Positions 1-7,076 are shown, numbered from the stretch's first letter. The stretch is DNA of 13,778 bases from Campylobacteraceae bacterium (GCA_027055635.1 JALUMZ010000065.1:1-13778), one strand, 5' to 3'. The notes: generated by a model from the sequence alone, not told the origin. Numbers and translations: made by a program.

Positions 1-56
1 AACAAGCAAAGATAGCAAAGACCATGTATAAAAGTCTAGCTAAAGGAGAGAGCTAG
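1..56 (+). CDS. 3' end of an unidentified upstream gene (partial)
   Basis: One frame is open from the left edge (first full codon at 3) to a TAG stop at 54-56. It encodes the C-terminal tail QAKIAKTMYKSLAKGES. The other two forward frames meet stops by position 30. The stop shares its final G with the GTG start of nadB, which is the tight overlap expected inside an operon. The 17 visible residues are too few to name a family, so no function is claimed. Confidence 0.5.
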   Translation, partial: QAKIAKTMYKSLAKGES

Positions 57-1513
57 TGAAGTCGATGCACGATGTAGTGATTATAGGAGCAGGTGTTGCA
101 GGCTTGCATACGGCTCTTAGTCTTGATGATGATTTGAATGTATTGGTTTTATCAAAAGATTATGCTTGGGAGTGCAATACTTTTTATGCACAAGGAGGAG
201 TTGCCGTTGCCGTTGATGATGATGACATACCTATACATATAAAAGACACACTAAATGCCGGTGCAGGGTTGTGTGATGAGGGTGCAGTCGATATTTTATG
301 TCATGAAGGCCCGGTGGTTATAAAAGAGTTCATAGAGCATGGTTTTAAGTTTGATAAGGATAGACAAGGAAATCTTTTATATACAAAAGAGGCAGCTCAC
401 TCTCGCAATAGAATTTTGCATGCGGGTGGAGATGCAACAGGAAGATATATACATCAATTCTTAATGGATTTGCTAAAATTTCCAATACTTTACAACACGC
501 AAGTAACAGATCTTTTGATAGAGGATAATGAGTGTTATGGTGTGAGAGTATTTCATAATAATGAGATTTTTAATATATATGCCAAAAAGATAGTCATAGC
601 TAGTGGAGGTGTTGGTTCTGTTTATGAATATCATACAAATGCAAGAACTATAAGCTCTGATATGCAAGGTATCTGTGCTATGCGTGATATTGCCCTGCGT
701 GATATGGAAATGATGCAATTTCACCCTACTGTCTTTGTGCAAAGTAGTGCAGTAAGAAAACAACTTTTAAGCGAATCTTTAAGAGGAGAGGGTGCAAAAA
801 TTGTTGATGAAGATGGCAGAAGATTTTTGTTTGATTATGACAGCAGAGGTGAGTTGAGTCCAAGAAATATAGTCTCTCAGGCTATTTTTGATTATCAACA
901 AAAGAGTGGTAAAAAGGTATTTTTGGATTTGAATAGTTTTGAAGAGGGCTTTTTCATGAAAAGGTTTCCAAGTATCTATTTTAATATGAATAATATGGGA
1001 TACTATCTGCCTATAGATTTGGTGCCTGTCTCTCCTGCATTTCATTATGCCATGGGAGGAATCAAGAGTGATCTGTTTGGAAGAGTCGATAAAGTAAAAT
1101 CTTTATATGTAGTTGGAGAAGCTGCAAACACAAGAGTGCATGGGGCAAATAGATTGGCTAGTAATTCACTTTTAGAGGGATTTGTTTTCTCAAAAAGAGT
1201 AGCGCTTGATATAAAACTTACTTTAAGAGAAAAAAAGAGAGTAGTAAAATTTGATGAGGTAGAGCCAAGCCTGATAAAAGTAGGGGATAAAGAGCTAAAA
1301 AATGAGCTAAGAAATTTGATGTGGAGTTATGCAGGAATCCAAAGAGATGAGAAAAATCTTCAAAAAGCTTTGAATAGAGTGGAAGAAATGTTAAAATTGT
1401 CAATCGGAAAACTTTTGAGGCTTAGATTGTTAAGTTCAAGAGAGATTATAAAAAGTGCGCTTAAGAGAAAAGAGTCTTTAGGTGCACACTATATCAAAAG
1501 GAGTGGTACATGA
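56..1513 (+). CDS. nadB: L-aspartate oxidase (NadB)
   Basis: This is the flavoenzyme that oxidises L-aspartate to iminoaspartate, the first step of de novo NAD synthesis (NadA then makes quinolinate). It has 485 residues, shorter than the roughly 540 of the E. coli enzyme, mostly at the C-terminus. The FAD Rossmann motif GAGVAG is at residues 11-16 and the CNTFYAQGG segment at 40-48. HSRNRILHAGGDATG follows at 115-129. Further family blocks are MMQFHPT, SLRGEGAKIVDEDGRRF, SPRNIVSQAI and, near the end of the FAD domain, HGANRLASNSLLEG. A short helical C-terminal domain follows. The GTG start is preferred over the in-frame ATG at 65 because AGGAG at 44-48 is 7 nt upstream of the GTG but 16 from the ATG. 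The GTG overlaps the previous stop by 1 nt. The TGA stop lies inside the ATGA that starts the next gene. No nadA or nadC is visible in the window. Confidence 0.95.
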   Translation: MKSMHDVVIIGAGVAGLHTALSLDDDLNVLVLSKDYAWECNTFYAQGGVAVAVDDDDIPIHIKDTLNAGAGLCDEGAVDILCHEGPVVIKEFIEHGFKFDKDRQGNLLYTKEAAHSRNRILHAGGDATGRYIHQFLMDLLKFPILYNTQVTDLLIEDNECYGVRVFHNNEIFNIYAKKIVIASGGVGSVYEYHTNARTISSDMQGICAMRDIALRDMEMMQFHPTVFVQSSAVRKQLLSESLRGEGAKIVDEDGRRFLFDYDSRGELSPRNIVSQAIFDYQQKSGKKVFLDLNSFEEGFFMKRFPSIYFNMNNMGYYLPIDLVPVSPAFHYAMGGIKSDLFGRVDKVKSLYVVGEAANTRVHGANRLASNSLLEGFVFSKRVALDIKLTLREKKRVVKFDEVEPSLIKVGDKELKNELRNLMWSYAGIQRDEKNLQKALNRVEEMLKLSIGKLLRLRLLSSREIIKSALKRKESLGAHYIKRSGT

Positions 1514-2862
1514 TGAGAGTATTGGGGATATTGCTGTTTTTTACGGCTAGTTTATTTGCGCAGGGAGGAGAACATCTTACTACTACATTTGTAGGTATAT
1601 TTTCTTTGGTGGTATTTGTTGTTGGTTATTATGTGATTGCTGCTGAAGAGAAATATCATATAAATAAAGCGATTCCGGCACTTTTTATCGGAACATTTAT
1701 ATTTATGATGATAGGGGTGTATTATTGGGTAAATGGTATGGACAAGGAGCCTTTGGCTCTTGAAGTTGACCATCTGATTTTGGAGATTGCGGAGATTTTC
1801 TTTTTCTTGATGGTTGCTATGACATATATAGAGACTTTGATAGAGAGAAATGTCTTTAATACACTCAAGTATAACCTCACCTCAAAAGGTTACTCTTATA
1901 AGAAACTTTTTTGGATAACTGGTATTTTGGCATTTTTTATAAGTCCTGTCGCAGATAACTTGACTACAGCTTTGATACTCTCAACCGTCCTTATAACGAT
2001 AGAAAAAGAGAGAAAAGAGTTTTTGGTGCCAGCCGCTATAAATATCGTTGTAGCAGCAAATGCCGGAGGTGCATGGAGTCCTTTTGGAGATATTACCACG
2101 CTAATGGCATGGACGGCTGAAAAAGCTGGATTTATTGACTTTTTCTATCTTTTCCCGGCATCCATCATAGGCTGGGTAGTAACTGCATGGTTATTGTCTC
2201 TATTTGTACCAAATGACAAACCTCACTTTGATGCAAGCAAAGAGAAAAAAGAAGAAATATACCCAGGAGGTAGAGTAACTATGGCGCTAGGGGTTATAAC
2301 TATAGTAAGTGCTGTACTGTCTCACCAACTTTTCCATCTGCCTGCCATGTGGGGAATGATGTTTGGACTATCTCTTTTGAAGTTGTACTCATACAGATTA
2401 AAAAGAAAATACAATACAGAGGTTAATATATTTCAGTCAATTAGTAAAATAGAACACGATACACTACTTTTCTTTGTTGGTATTTTAGCTGCAGTTGGAG
2501 GATTGCACTTTTTAGGTTTCTTGGATATGGCAGCTAAGCTATATACCATAGTAGGACCGGATGCAGTAAATATAGGTGTTGGTTTCTTATCTGCCATAGT
2601 GGATAATGTTCCGGTTATGAGTGCGGTTTTGAAATCAAATCCAAATATGGGTATGGACCAGTGGCTATTGGTAACTATGACAGCAGGAATCGGTGGAAGC
2701 TTGATTAGTTTTGGATCAGCTGCCGGGGTTGGAGTCATGGGAAAATTAAGAGGGATATATACATTTGGAGCACATCTTAAATACGCATGGACTATACTTA
2801 TAGGATATATTTTGTCAATAGTAGTATGGTATATACAGTTTGAAATTTTAGATCTGTTTTAA
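1510..2862 (+). CDS. nhaD: NhaD-type Na+/H+ antiporter
   Basis: Inner-membrane sodium:proton antiporter of the NhaD family (ion transporter superfamily), expected to exchange Na+ (or Li+) for H+ in pH and sodium homeostasis. It has 450 residues and about a dozen hydrophobic segments. Two family signatures carry the probable ion-binding residues: PVADNLTT at 146-153 (Asp149, Asn150) and VDNVPVM at 364-370 (Asp365, Asn366). NAGGAWSPFGDITTLMAWTA is also characteristic. The N-terminus reads like a signal peptide (hydrophobic stretch ending LFAQGGEH) ahead of the first permease helix. AAGGAG-like AAAAGGAG at 1496-1503 precedes two adjacent ATGs at 1510 and 1513, and either could be used. The overlap with nadB (ATGA) suggests translational coupling, although the two functions have no obvious link. 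An ArsB/CitM-like anion role is less likely given the full NhaD signatures. Confidence 0.9.
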   Translation: MMRVLGILLFFTASLFAQGGEHLTTTFVGIFSLVVFVVGYYVIAAEEKYHINKAIPALFIGTFIFMMIGVYYWVNGMDKEPLALEVDHLILEIAEIFFFLMVAMTYIETLIERNVFNTLKYNLTSKGYSYKKLFWITGILAFFISPVADNLTTALILSTVLITIEKERKEFLVPAAINIVVAANAGGAWSPFGDITTLMAWTAEKAGFIDFFYLFPASIIGWVVTAWLLSLFVPNDKPHFDASKEKKEEIYPGGRVTMALGVITIVSAVLSHQLFHLPAMWGMMFGLSLLKLYSYRLKRKYNTEVNIFQSISKIEHDTLLFFVGILAAVGGLHFLGFLDMAAKLYTIVGPDAVNIGVGFLSAIVDNVPVMSAVLKSNPNMGMDQWLLVTMTAGIGGSLISFGSAAGVGVMGKLRGIYTFGAHLKYAWTILIGYILSIVVWYIQFEILDLF

Positions 2863-2864
2863 TC

Positions 2865-2873
2865 TGGTATAAT
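2865..2873 (+). promoter_or_regulatory. Extended -10 promoter for guaA-hemD
   Basis: TGGTATAAT is an extended -10 element (TGN plus a perfect TATAAT) 3 nt after the nhaD stop. No good -35 is seen at 17 nt; the upstream DNA is AT-rich, as is usual for Campylobacterota sigma-70 promoters. Transcription would start near 2880 and leave a leader of roughly 140 nt before guaA. Confidence 0.6.
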
Positions 2874-2914
2874 TTTTGGCACAAGCCATAACTTCAGTAA
2901 AATAAAAAAGTAAA

Positions 2915-3019
2915 ATTTCTCAGCTCTAGCTGTAGCAAAAGTCAAGAGGAATCTGCCCATAATTTTTTATTTGGGTGGAAATAAAATTTTAAAATGTCAT
3001 TTATGGGCAGAGGAGAAAT
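2915..3019 (+). promoter_or_regulatory. Structured guaA leader that can occlude the ribosome binding site
   Basis: Two nested complementary pairs are visible. CTGCCCATAA at 2953-2962 is perfectly complementary to TTATGGGCAG at 3001-3010, a 10-bp stem ending one base before the Shine-Dalgarno AGGAG (3011-3015). Outside it, ATTTCTC at 2915-2921 is complementary to GAGAAAT at 3013-3019, which overlaps the Shine-Dalgarno. An AT-rich sub-hairpin (2961-2972 with 2979-2988) can form in the inner loop. The element CAGCTCTAGCTG at 2921-2932 is palindromic. The arrangement resembles a translational control leader. I do not recognise a known riboswitch class, and there is no clear match to the purine aptamers found before guaA in Firmicutes. 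Confidence 0.45.
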
Positions 3020-3022
3020 AGA

Positions 3023-4573
3023 ATGAAATATGTACCAATTATAGTTTTGGATTTTGGATCACAATATACACAGTTGATAGCTAGAAGAATGAGAGAGGAA
3101 AAAGTATATTGCGAGATATTGCCATATAATGAACCAATAGAAAATATAAAAAAGAAAAATCCAAAAGGGATCATACTCTCAGGAGGTCCTGCTTCCGTGT
3201 ATGATGATGACGCATACAAGGCTGATGAGAAGATTTTTTCTCTTGGGTTGCCGATTTTGAGTATCTGTTATGGAATGCAACTTTTAGTTGATTATTTTGG
3301 TGGTGAGATTGTGCCGGCTTTGCATCATGAATATGGAAAAGCAAATATAGAGTTTGATGAGGTAAATGGGTCGATTAGCCCCATATTTAAAGATACTAAA
3401 AATGCTCAAATAGTCTGGATGTCACATGCCGACAAGGCTGAAACTCTACCGGATGGATTTGTAAAAATTGCACACTCAAATAACTCTCCTTATGCGGCAA
3501 TAGCAAATGAAGAGAAAAAAATGTATGCATTGCAATTTCATCCTGAAGTTTCACACTCCACTTATGGGGGAGTAATCCTTAAAAATTTTGCCAAACATAT
3601 TTGTGGCTGTGAGACAACTTGGAATATGGGCTCCTTTGCAAAGGAAGAGATAGGAAAAATTCGCTCAACCGTCAAAGATGGCAAGGTATTATGTGCAGTT
3701 AGCGGAGGAGTTGACAGTTCGGTAGTGGCAGCTTTGCTAAATGAAGCTATTGGAGATAAATTAGTAGCAATATTTGTAGATACAGGACTTCTTAGAGCAA
3801 ATGAGAGGGAAGATGTTGAAAATATGTTTAAAACCAAGCTTAAGATTCCACTCATTACGATTGATGCTACCCAAACTTATCTCACTCGTCTAAAAGGTGT
3901 AACAGATCCAGAAGAGAAAAGAAAAATTATAGGCCATACTTTTATAGAGCTTTTTGCAGCTGAAGCAAAAAAACATGATGATATAAAATATCTTGCACAA
4001 GGCACTCTTTATCCAGATGTTATAGAGTCTGTTTCAGTTAAAGGTCCTAGTAAAACCATCAAGTCTCATCACAATGTAGGGGGACTTCCTGATTGGATGA
4101 AGTTCGAACTCATAGAGCCGTTAAGAGAGCTTTTTAAAGATGAGGTGAGAGCCCTTGGGCTTGAACTCGGTATTTCAAAAGAGATGATAGCCAGACATCC
4201 TTTTCCGGGACCAGGACTTGCTATAAGAATTATGGGCGAAGTGAATGATGAAGATTTAAAGATTTTAAGAAAAGCTGATGTCATCATGCTTGATGAGTTA
4301 AAATCGAGTGGGTATTATGATAAAACATGGCAAGCTTTTACAGTTCTTTTGAATGTAAAAAGTGTTGGGGTTATGGGAGACAATCGTACTTATGACAATA
4401 CAATATGTGTAAGAATTGTAGAGAGTATAGATGGTATGACTGCTACTTTTGCACATTTGCCGCATGATTTATTAGAGAGGATGAGCAGCAGGATCATAAA
4501 TGAGGTAGATGGAATAAACAGAGTTGTGTATGACATCTCTTCAAAACCACCATCAACTATAGAGTGGGAATAG
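3023..4573 (+). CDS. guaA: GMP synthase (glutamine-hydrolysing)
   Basis: Converts XMP to GMP using ATP and glutamine, the last step of guanine nucleotide synthesis in the cytosol. It has 516 residues, close to the usual length. An N-terminal class I glutamine amidotransferase domain (about 5-195) has the nucleophile Cys82 in LSICYGMQ and the His173/Glu175 pair in QFHPEV. The ATP pyrophosphatase domain starts with the PP-loop SGGVDSS at 227-233. The C-terminal dimerisation domain ends in the conserved PPSTIEWE. RHPFPGPGLAIRI is also diagnostic. The ATG at 3023 has AGGAG 7 nt upstream. It is transcribed from its own promoter through a structured leader and is followed after 3 nt by hemD. All key residues seen are intact. 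Confidence 0.97.
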   Translation: MKYVPIIVLDFGSQYTQLIARRMREEKVYCEILPYNEPIENIKKKNPKGIILSGGPASVYDDDAYKADEKIFSLGLPILSICYGMQLLVDYFGGEIVPALHHEYGKANIEFDEVNGSISPIFKDTKNAQIVWMSHADKAETLPDGFVKIAHSNNSPYAAIANEEKKMYALQFHPEVSHSTYGGVILKNFAKHICGCETTWNMGSFAKEEIGKIRSTVKDGKVLCAVSGGVDSSVVAALLNEAIGDKLVAIFVDTGLLRANEREDVENMFKTKLKIPLITIDATQTYLTRLKGVTDPEEKRKIIGHTFIELFAAEAKKHDDIKYLAQGTLYPDVIESVSVKGPSKTIKSHHNVGGLPDWMKFELIEPLRELFKDEVRALGLELGISKEMIARHPFPGPGLAIRIMGEVNDEDLKILRKADVIMLDELKSSGYYDKTWQAFTVLLNVKSVGVMGDNRTYDNTICVRIVESIDGMTATFAHLPHDLLERMSSRIINEVDGINRVVYDISSKPPSTIEWE

Positions 4574-4576
4574 GAT

Positions 4577-5239
4577 TTGAGAGATATTTATCTTTTAAAT
4601 GATGATAAATATGGCGGTGTAAAAAATTTACCAATGATCAAGATTAATTTTTTTCAAAAGAGAGTTGATCTTGATCTTTATGATGCTCTGATTTTTACTT
4701 CTAAAAATGGGGTTAGAGCAATAGGGAAGATTGATAAAGATTGGATAAAAAAAGAGATATACTCAATCGGCCAAGGAACTTCTAAAGAGATCATAAAACA
4801 TAATGCAAACCTTGTATATACGGCAAAAAATTCATATGGAGACTCTTTTGCACAGGAGATAAAAGACAAACTTAAAAGTAAAAAAGTTCTTTTTTTAAGA
4901 GCAAAAGAGGTTACTTCAAGATTAAATCAGATACTAAAAGAGGCTGGGGTTGACTTGGTGGAAGAGATTATCTATGAAACTACATGTAGAGTTTATGACC
5001 AATATGAAAAACCTAACAATAATTCTGTGATTATATTTACTTCACCCTCAACCGTAAAATGTTTTTTAAAGAATTTTAATTGGCACAAAAACTATAAGGC
5101 AGTATGCATAGGAAAGGTTACAGCAAAAGTAATTCCATCTCATATAGATTATACTCTGTCTAAAAAACAGACAATTCTAAGTTGTGTAGAGCTAGCAAAG
5201 AATCTAAGTTTAAAAATAATTGGTGTTACTTCTAGTTAA
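4577..5239 (+). CDS. hemD: Uroporphyrinogen-III synthase (HemD)
   Basis: Likely uroporphyrinogen-III synthase, which closes hydroxymethylbilane with ring-D inversion in tetrapyrrole synthesis. It has 220 residues, normal for this poorly conserved family. Supporting patterns are the N-terminal IYLLNDDKYGGVKNLP, the DALIFTSKNGVRA block near residue 35, YSIGQGTSKEI near 62, and FTSPSTVKCFLKN followed by AVCIGKVTA in the second lobe. The TTG start gives the full N-terminal strand; the next in-frame ATG at 4634 would delete it. A purine-rich GTGGGA lies about 7 nt upstream inside the guaA end, and the 3-nt gap suggests coupled translation. The last ten or so residues after ELAKNL appear to extend past the usual family end (see findings). 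Identification rests on motifs and the neighbouring guaA. Confidence 0.8.
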   Translation: MRDIYLLNDDKYGGVKNLPMIKINFFQKRVDLDLYDALIFTSKNGVRAIGKIDKDWIKKEIYSIGQGTSKEIIKHNANLVYTAKNSYGDSFAQEIKDKLKSKKVLFLRAKEVTSRLNQILKEAGVDLVEEIIYETTCRVYDQYEKPNNNSVIIFTSPSTVKCFLKNFNWHKNYKAVCIGKVTAKVIPSHIDYTLSKKQTILSCVELAKNLSLKIIGVTSS

Positions 5240-5252
5240 GTACCTAAATGCA

Positions 5253-5382
5253 ATAATAAGTGACCTTACGCACTTCTTTCTCGCAAAGTTCTACTTTTCG
5301 TAGCTTTAGGGGGTTGTAGGGACTTTAGTCCCTGCCACTATAACGAGCTTTGCTCATTATAGTGCGTAAGGTCAGATAATAA
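5253..5382 (+). mobile_element. MITE-like inverted-repeat element, copy 1, with flanking 7-bp direct repeats
   Basis: The element core is 5261-5374 (114 bp). Its ends are a perfect 14-bp inverted repeat: TGACCTTACGCACT at 5261-5274 and AGTGCGTAAGGTCA at 5361-5374. Outside lie identical 7-bp direct repeats, ATAATAA at 5253-5259 and 5376-5382, each separated from the inverted repeat by one G. This looks like a target-site duplication, although the repeat is AT-rich. The interior contains a near-perfect hairpin (about 5282-5300), GGGACT/AGTCCC (5319-5332), and a long hairpin CACTATAA/TTATAGTG with a GAGC/GCTC upper stem (5336-5364). It has no open frame of note, so it would be non-autonomous. 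A second copy lies at 12785-12899. Confidence 0.8.
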
Positions 5383-5518
5383 AATTTGCAAAAACATTAA
5401 AAATACAAAAATTATAGCCGAGCATGTAAGTTCGCCAGAAATCGTCTCAATATTGAAAGGTTTTGATGTTGACTATATGCAAGGATACTATTTTTCAGAA
5501 CCGATAGAAACTCTTTAA
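5375..5518 (+). pseudogene. Remnant of an EAL-domain (c-di-GMP phosphodiesterase) gene
   Basis: Reading from 5375 to a TAA at 5516-5518 gives about 47 residues that match the very end of EAL domains: KIIAEHVSS (the usual IAEGVE strand) and then VDYMQGYYFSEPIE (the usual CDYVQGYLFSRP). EAL enzymes hydrolyse cyclic-di-GMP, but the EAL motif itself and the metal-binding and catalytic core are absent. There is no start codon or ribosome binding site. The inverted-repeat element ends just before the fragment, and removing it joins the frame to the hemD frame just after the hemD stop. This is best read as the 3' scrap of a lost gene. The motif makes the family call fairly safe. Confidence 0.65.
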
Positions 5519-5552
5519 TGTCTATTGAATATTATCTTAAGCATAATTGATT

Positions 5553-5558
5553 TATAAT
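5553..5558 (+). promoter_or_regulatory. -10 box of the 6S RNA gene
   Basis: A perfect TATAAT lies about 7-8 nt upstream of the predicted 6S RNA 5' end near 5565. No convincing -35 is present at the standard spacing (TTGAAT at 5525-5530 is 22 nt away), which is common for Campylobacterota promoters. Confidence 0.6.
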
Positions 5559-5564
5559 TACATT

Positions 5565-5757
5565 GTATCTGAGTGAAGCGAAACCGTTTTATGAGGGTCC
5601 AACATATTGTTATTTGTGGTGCGAGTGTTTTGCTGGTGTGTCTGCATTTTTGTTTGAGCTTCTAACGAAGTTAGAATCTGCAGCCTAAAGGTGAAATTAG
5701 CGCTACATCGTTGGCTTGATTAGGGCCAAAGAATAAACGAACGCCCACTTGGGTTAG
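5565..5757 (+). ncRNA. ssrS: 6S RNA (SsrS), regulator of RNA polymerase
   Basis: The region is non-coding, preceded by TATAAT and followed by an intrinsic terminator. It can fold into one long irregular hairpin with a large central bulge, the architecture by which 6S RNA mimics an open promoter and binds housekeeping RNA polymerase. Pairings seen: closing stem 5567-5575 with 5746-5754, extended by GCG (5578-5580) with CGC (5742-5744); GGTCC near 5597 with GGGCC near 5723; GTGGTGC with GCGCTAC either side of the central region; CTGCA/TGCAG; and an apical stem TTCTAAC-GAA-GTTAGAA. The length of about 190 nt is typical. From memory, 6S genes near purD occur in this phylum; that was not checked here. 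The ends are estimated. It is not tmRNA (no alanine acceptor), RNase P or SRP RNA, whose signature sequences are missing. Confidence 0.72.
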
Positions 5758-5791
5758 CAGCATATGTTTTACATGTGCTGCTATTTTTTTT
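5755..5791 (+). terminator. Intrinsic terminator of 6S RNA, abutting the purD ribosome binding site
   Basis: TAGCAGCA at 5755-5762 pairs with TGCTGCTA at 5776-5783, continued by TATGT/ACATG with one G-U pair. This makes a 13-bp stem with a TTT loop, followed by eight T residues (5784-5791). The next bases are AGGAGA of purD, so purD must be reached by readthrough or from an internal promoter. Confidence 0.85.
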
Positions 5792-5797
5792 AGGAGA
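5792..5797 (+). promoter_or_regulatory. Ribosome binding site that fixes the purD start
   Basis: AGGAGA lies 7 nt upstream of the ATG at 5805. The frame is open upstream to a GTG at 5775, but that codon lies inside the terminator hairpin and has no ribosome binding site, so 5805 is the real start. Confidence 0.85.
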
Positions 5798-5804
5798 ATT
5801 CTCA

Positions 5805-7076
5805 ATGGATATTTTGATAGTTGGTGGTGGTGGCAGAGAGTACTCTATAGCTCTTGCATTAAAAAAAGACAAAGATGTGCAAAATATCTATATGGCTCCG
5901 GGAAATGGCGCAACAGGTGAATTTACTAAAAATACAGATATTACAGATTTTGATAAGCTCGCAGATTTTGTTGAAGAGAAAAATATAGATTTGACCATCG
6001 TAGGTCCAGAAGCTCCTTTGGTTAATGGCATCGTAGATATTTTCAAAAAAAGAGATCTTTTGATTTTTGGCTCATCTAAAGATGCCTCGAGATTGGAAGG
6101 CTCAAAGATATATATGAAAAACTTTTTAAAAAAGTATAAAATTCCAACTGCTTCATATACGCAAACTGATGATTTTAAAAAAGCTCAAGATTTTATAGAT
6201 ACCCTTGATGTGCCCATAGTTGTAAAAGCAGATGGTTTATGTGGTGGTAAAGGTGTGATTATCGCACAAAGCAAAGATGAAGCAAAAAAAGCAGCAAAAG
6301 ATATGCTTAGTGGCGAGAGTTTTGGTGATGCAGGTCGTTCTATAATCATAGAAGAGTTTTTAGATGGATATGAACTCTCTGTTTTTGCAATCTGTGATGG
6401 AAAAGACTATAAAGTATTTCCAGCAGCCCAAGATCACAAAAGGTTGCTTGATGGTGATAAAGGACCAAATACAGGTGGTATGGGAGCTTATGCACCAACA
6501 CCGCTTATTGATGATGAGTTATATGAGAAAGTAAAAATAAGAGTCATAGAGCCGACTTTGAAAGGCATGCAAGAAGAGGGAAGTGCATTTGAGGGAGTTT
6601 TGTTTATTGGCTTGATGATTGTTGATGGTGAACCGATTGTTTTGGAGTATAATGTTAGATTTGGAGATCCTGAGTGTGAAGTTCTCATGCCTCTTCTTAA
6701 GACTCCTGCTAGTCAACTTTTTTATAGTGCAGCCAAAGGTGATTTAAAAAATTTGAATTTAGAATTTTATGATAAACATGCAGTTGCTGTTGTCATTGCA
6801 AGCGAAAATTACCCATATAAGAGCTCAACTCCATCTGAAATCATAGTAGATAAAGCTGGACGTGTAGAGCTAGAAGAGACACATATATCTTATGCCGGTG
6901 TTACAAGCGAAGATGGTAAGTTATATGCAAGCGGTGGAAGAGTTCTGCTTTGTGTTGGCTTGGGGGAGAGTATAAAAGAGGCGAGAGACAAAGCCTATAT
7001 GCTTTGTGGGCAAGTTCATTTTGCAGGCAAGCAATTTAGACAAGATATTGCATATCAGGCACTTAAAGATGACTGA
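5805..7076 (+). CDS. purD: Phosphoribosylamine-glycine ligase (GAR synthetase)
   Basis: Joins 5-phosphoribosylamine and glycine with ATP, the second step of de novo purine synthesis. It has 423 residues, the usual length for monofunctional PurD. The N-terminal domain begins ILIVGGGGREYS (the family usually has GGREHA, so Tyr13 replaces the common His). The ATP-grasp domain has VVKADGLCGGKG at 139-150, GPNTGGMGAYAP near 222, and the metal-binding EYNVRFGDPE ending at residue 290. The C-terminal domain contains YAGV and ASGGRVL. It lies directly behind the 6S RNA terminator, and its stop overlaps the next start by 8 nt (ATGACTGA). Together with guaA upstream it puts two purine genes in the region. 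Confidence 0.96.
   Translation: MDILIVGGGGREYSIALALKKDKDVQNIYMAPGNGATGEFTKNTDITDFDKLADFVEEKNIDLTIVGPEAPLVNGIVDIFKKRDLLIFGSSKDASRLEGSKIYMKNFLKKYKIPTASYTQTDDFKKAQDFIDTLDVPIVVKADGLCGGKGVIIAQSKDEAKKAAKDMLSGESFGDAGRSIIIEEFLDGYELSVFAICDGKDYKVFPAAQDHKRLLDGDKGPNTGGMGAYAPTPLIDDELYEKVKIRVIEPTLKGMQEEGSAFEGVLFIGLMIVDGEPIVLEYNVRFGDPECEVLMPLLKTPASQLFYSAAKGDLKNLNLEFYDKHAVAVVIASENYPYKSSTPSEIIVDKAGRVELEETHISYAGVTSEDGKLYASGGRVLLCVGLGESIKEARDKAYMLCGQVHFAGKQFRQDIAYQALKDD

Noticed and set aside
473..2738. Minus-strand open frames opposite nadB and nhaD
   Set aside because: They are shadows of strongly supported plus-strand genes, with no ribosome binding sites or recognisable domains.
5238..5303. A short reading frame entering the element from the hemD end
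   Set aside because: It runs only about 20 codons through inverted-repeat sequence to a TAG, with no start signal or family match.
5261..5374. The inverted-repeat element as a simple intrinsic terminator of hemD
   Set aside because: There are no T-runs after its hairpins. The terminal inverted repeats, flanking direct repeats and second copy point to mobility.
5775..5804. Upstream extension of PurD to a GTG start
   Set aside because: The extra ten codons read through the 6S terminator stem and T-run and have no ribosome binding site. The ATG at 5805 has AGGAGA at ideal spacing and matches PurD N-termini.
7006..7068. Upstream extension of the RDD protein
   Set aside because: It overlaps conserved purD coding sequence and adds residues with no family match. 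The ATG at 7069 fits family length and coupling.
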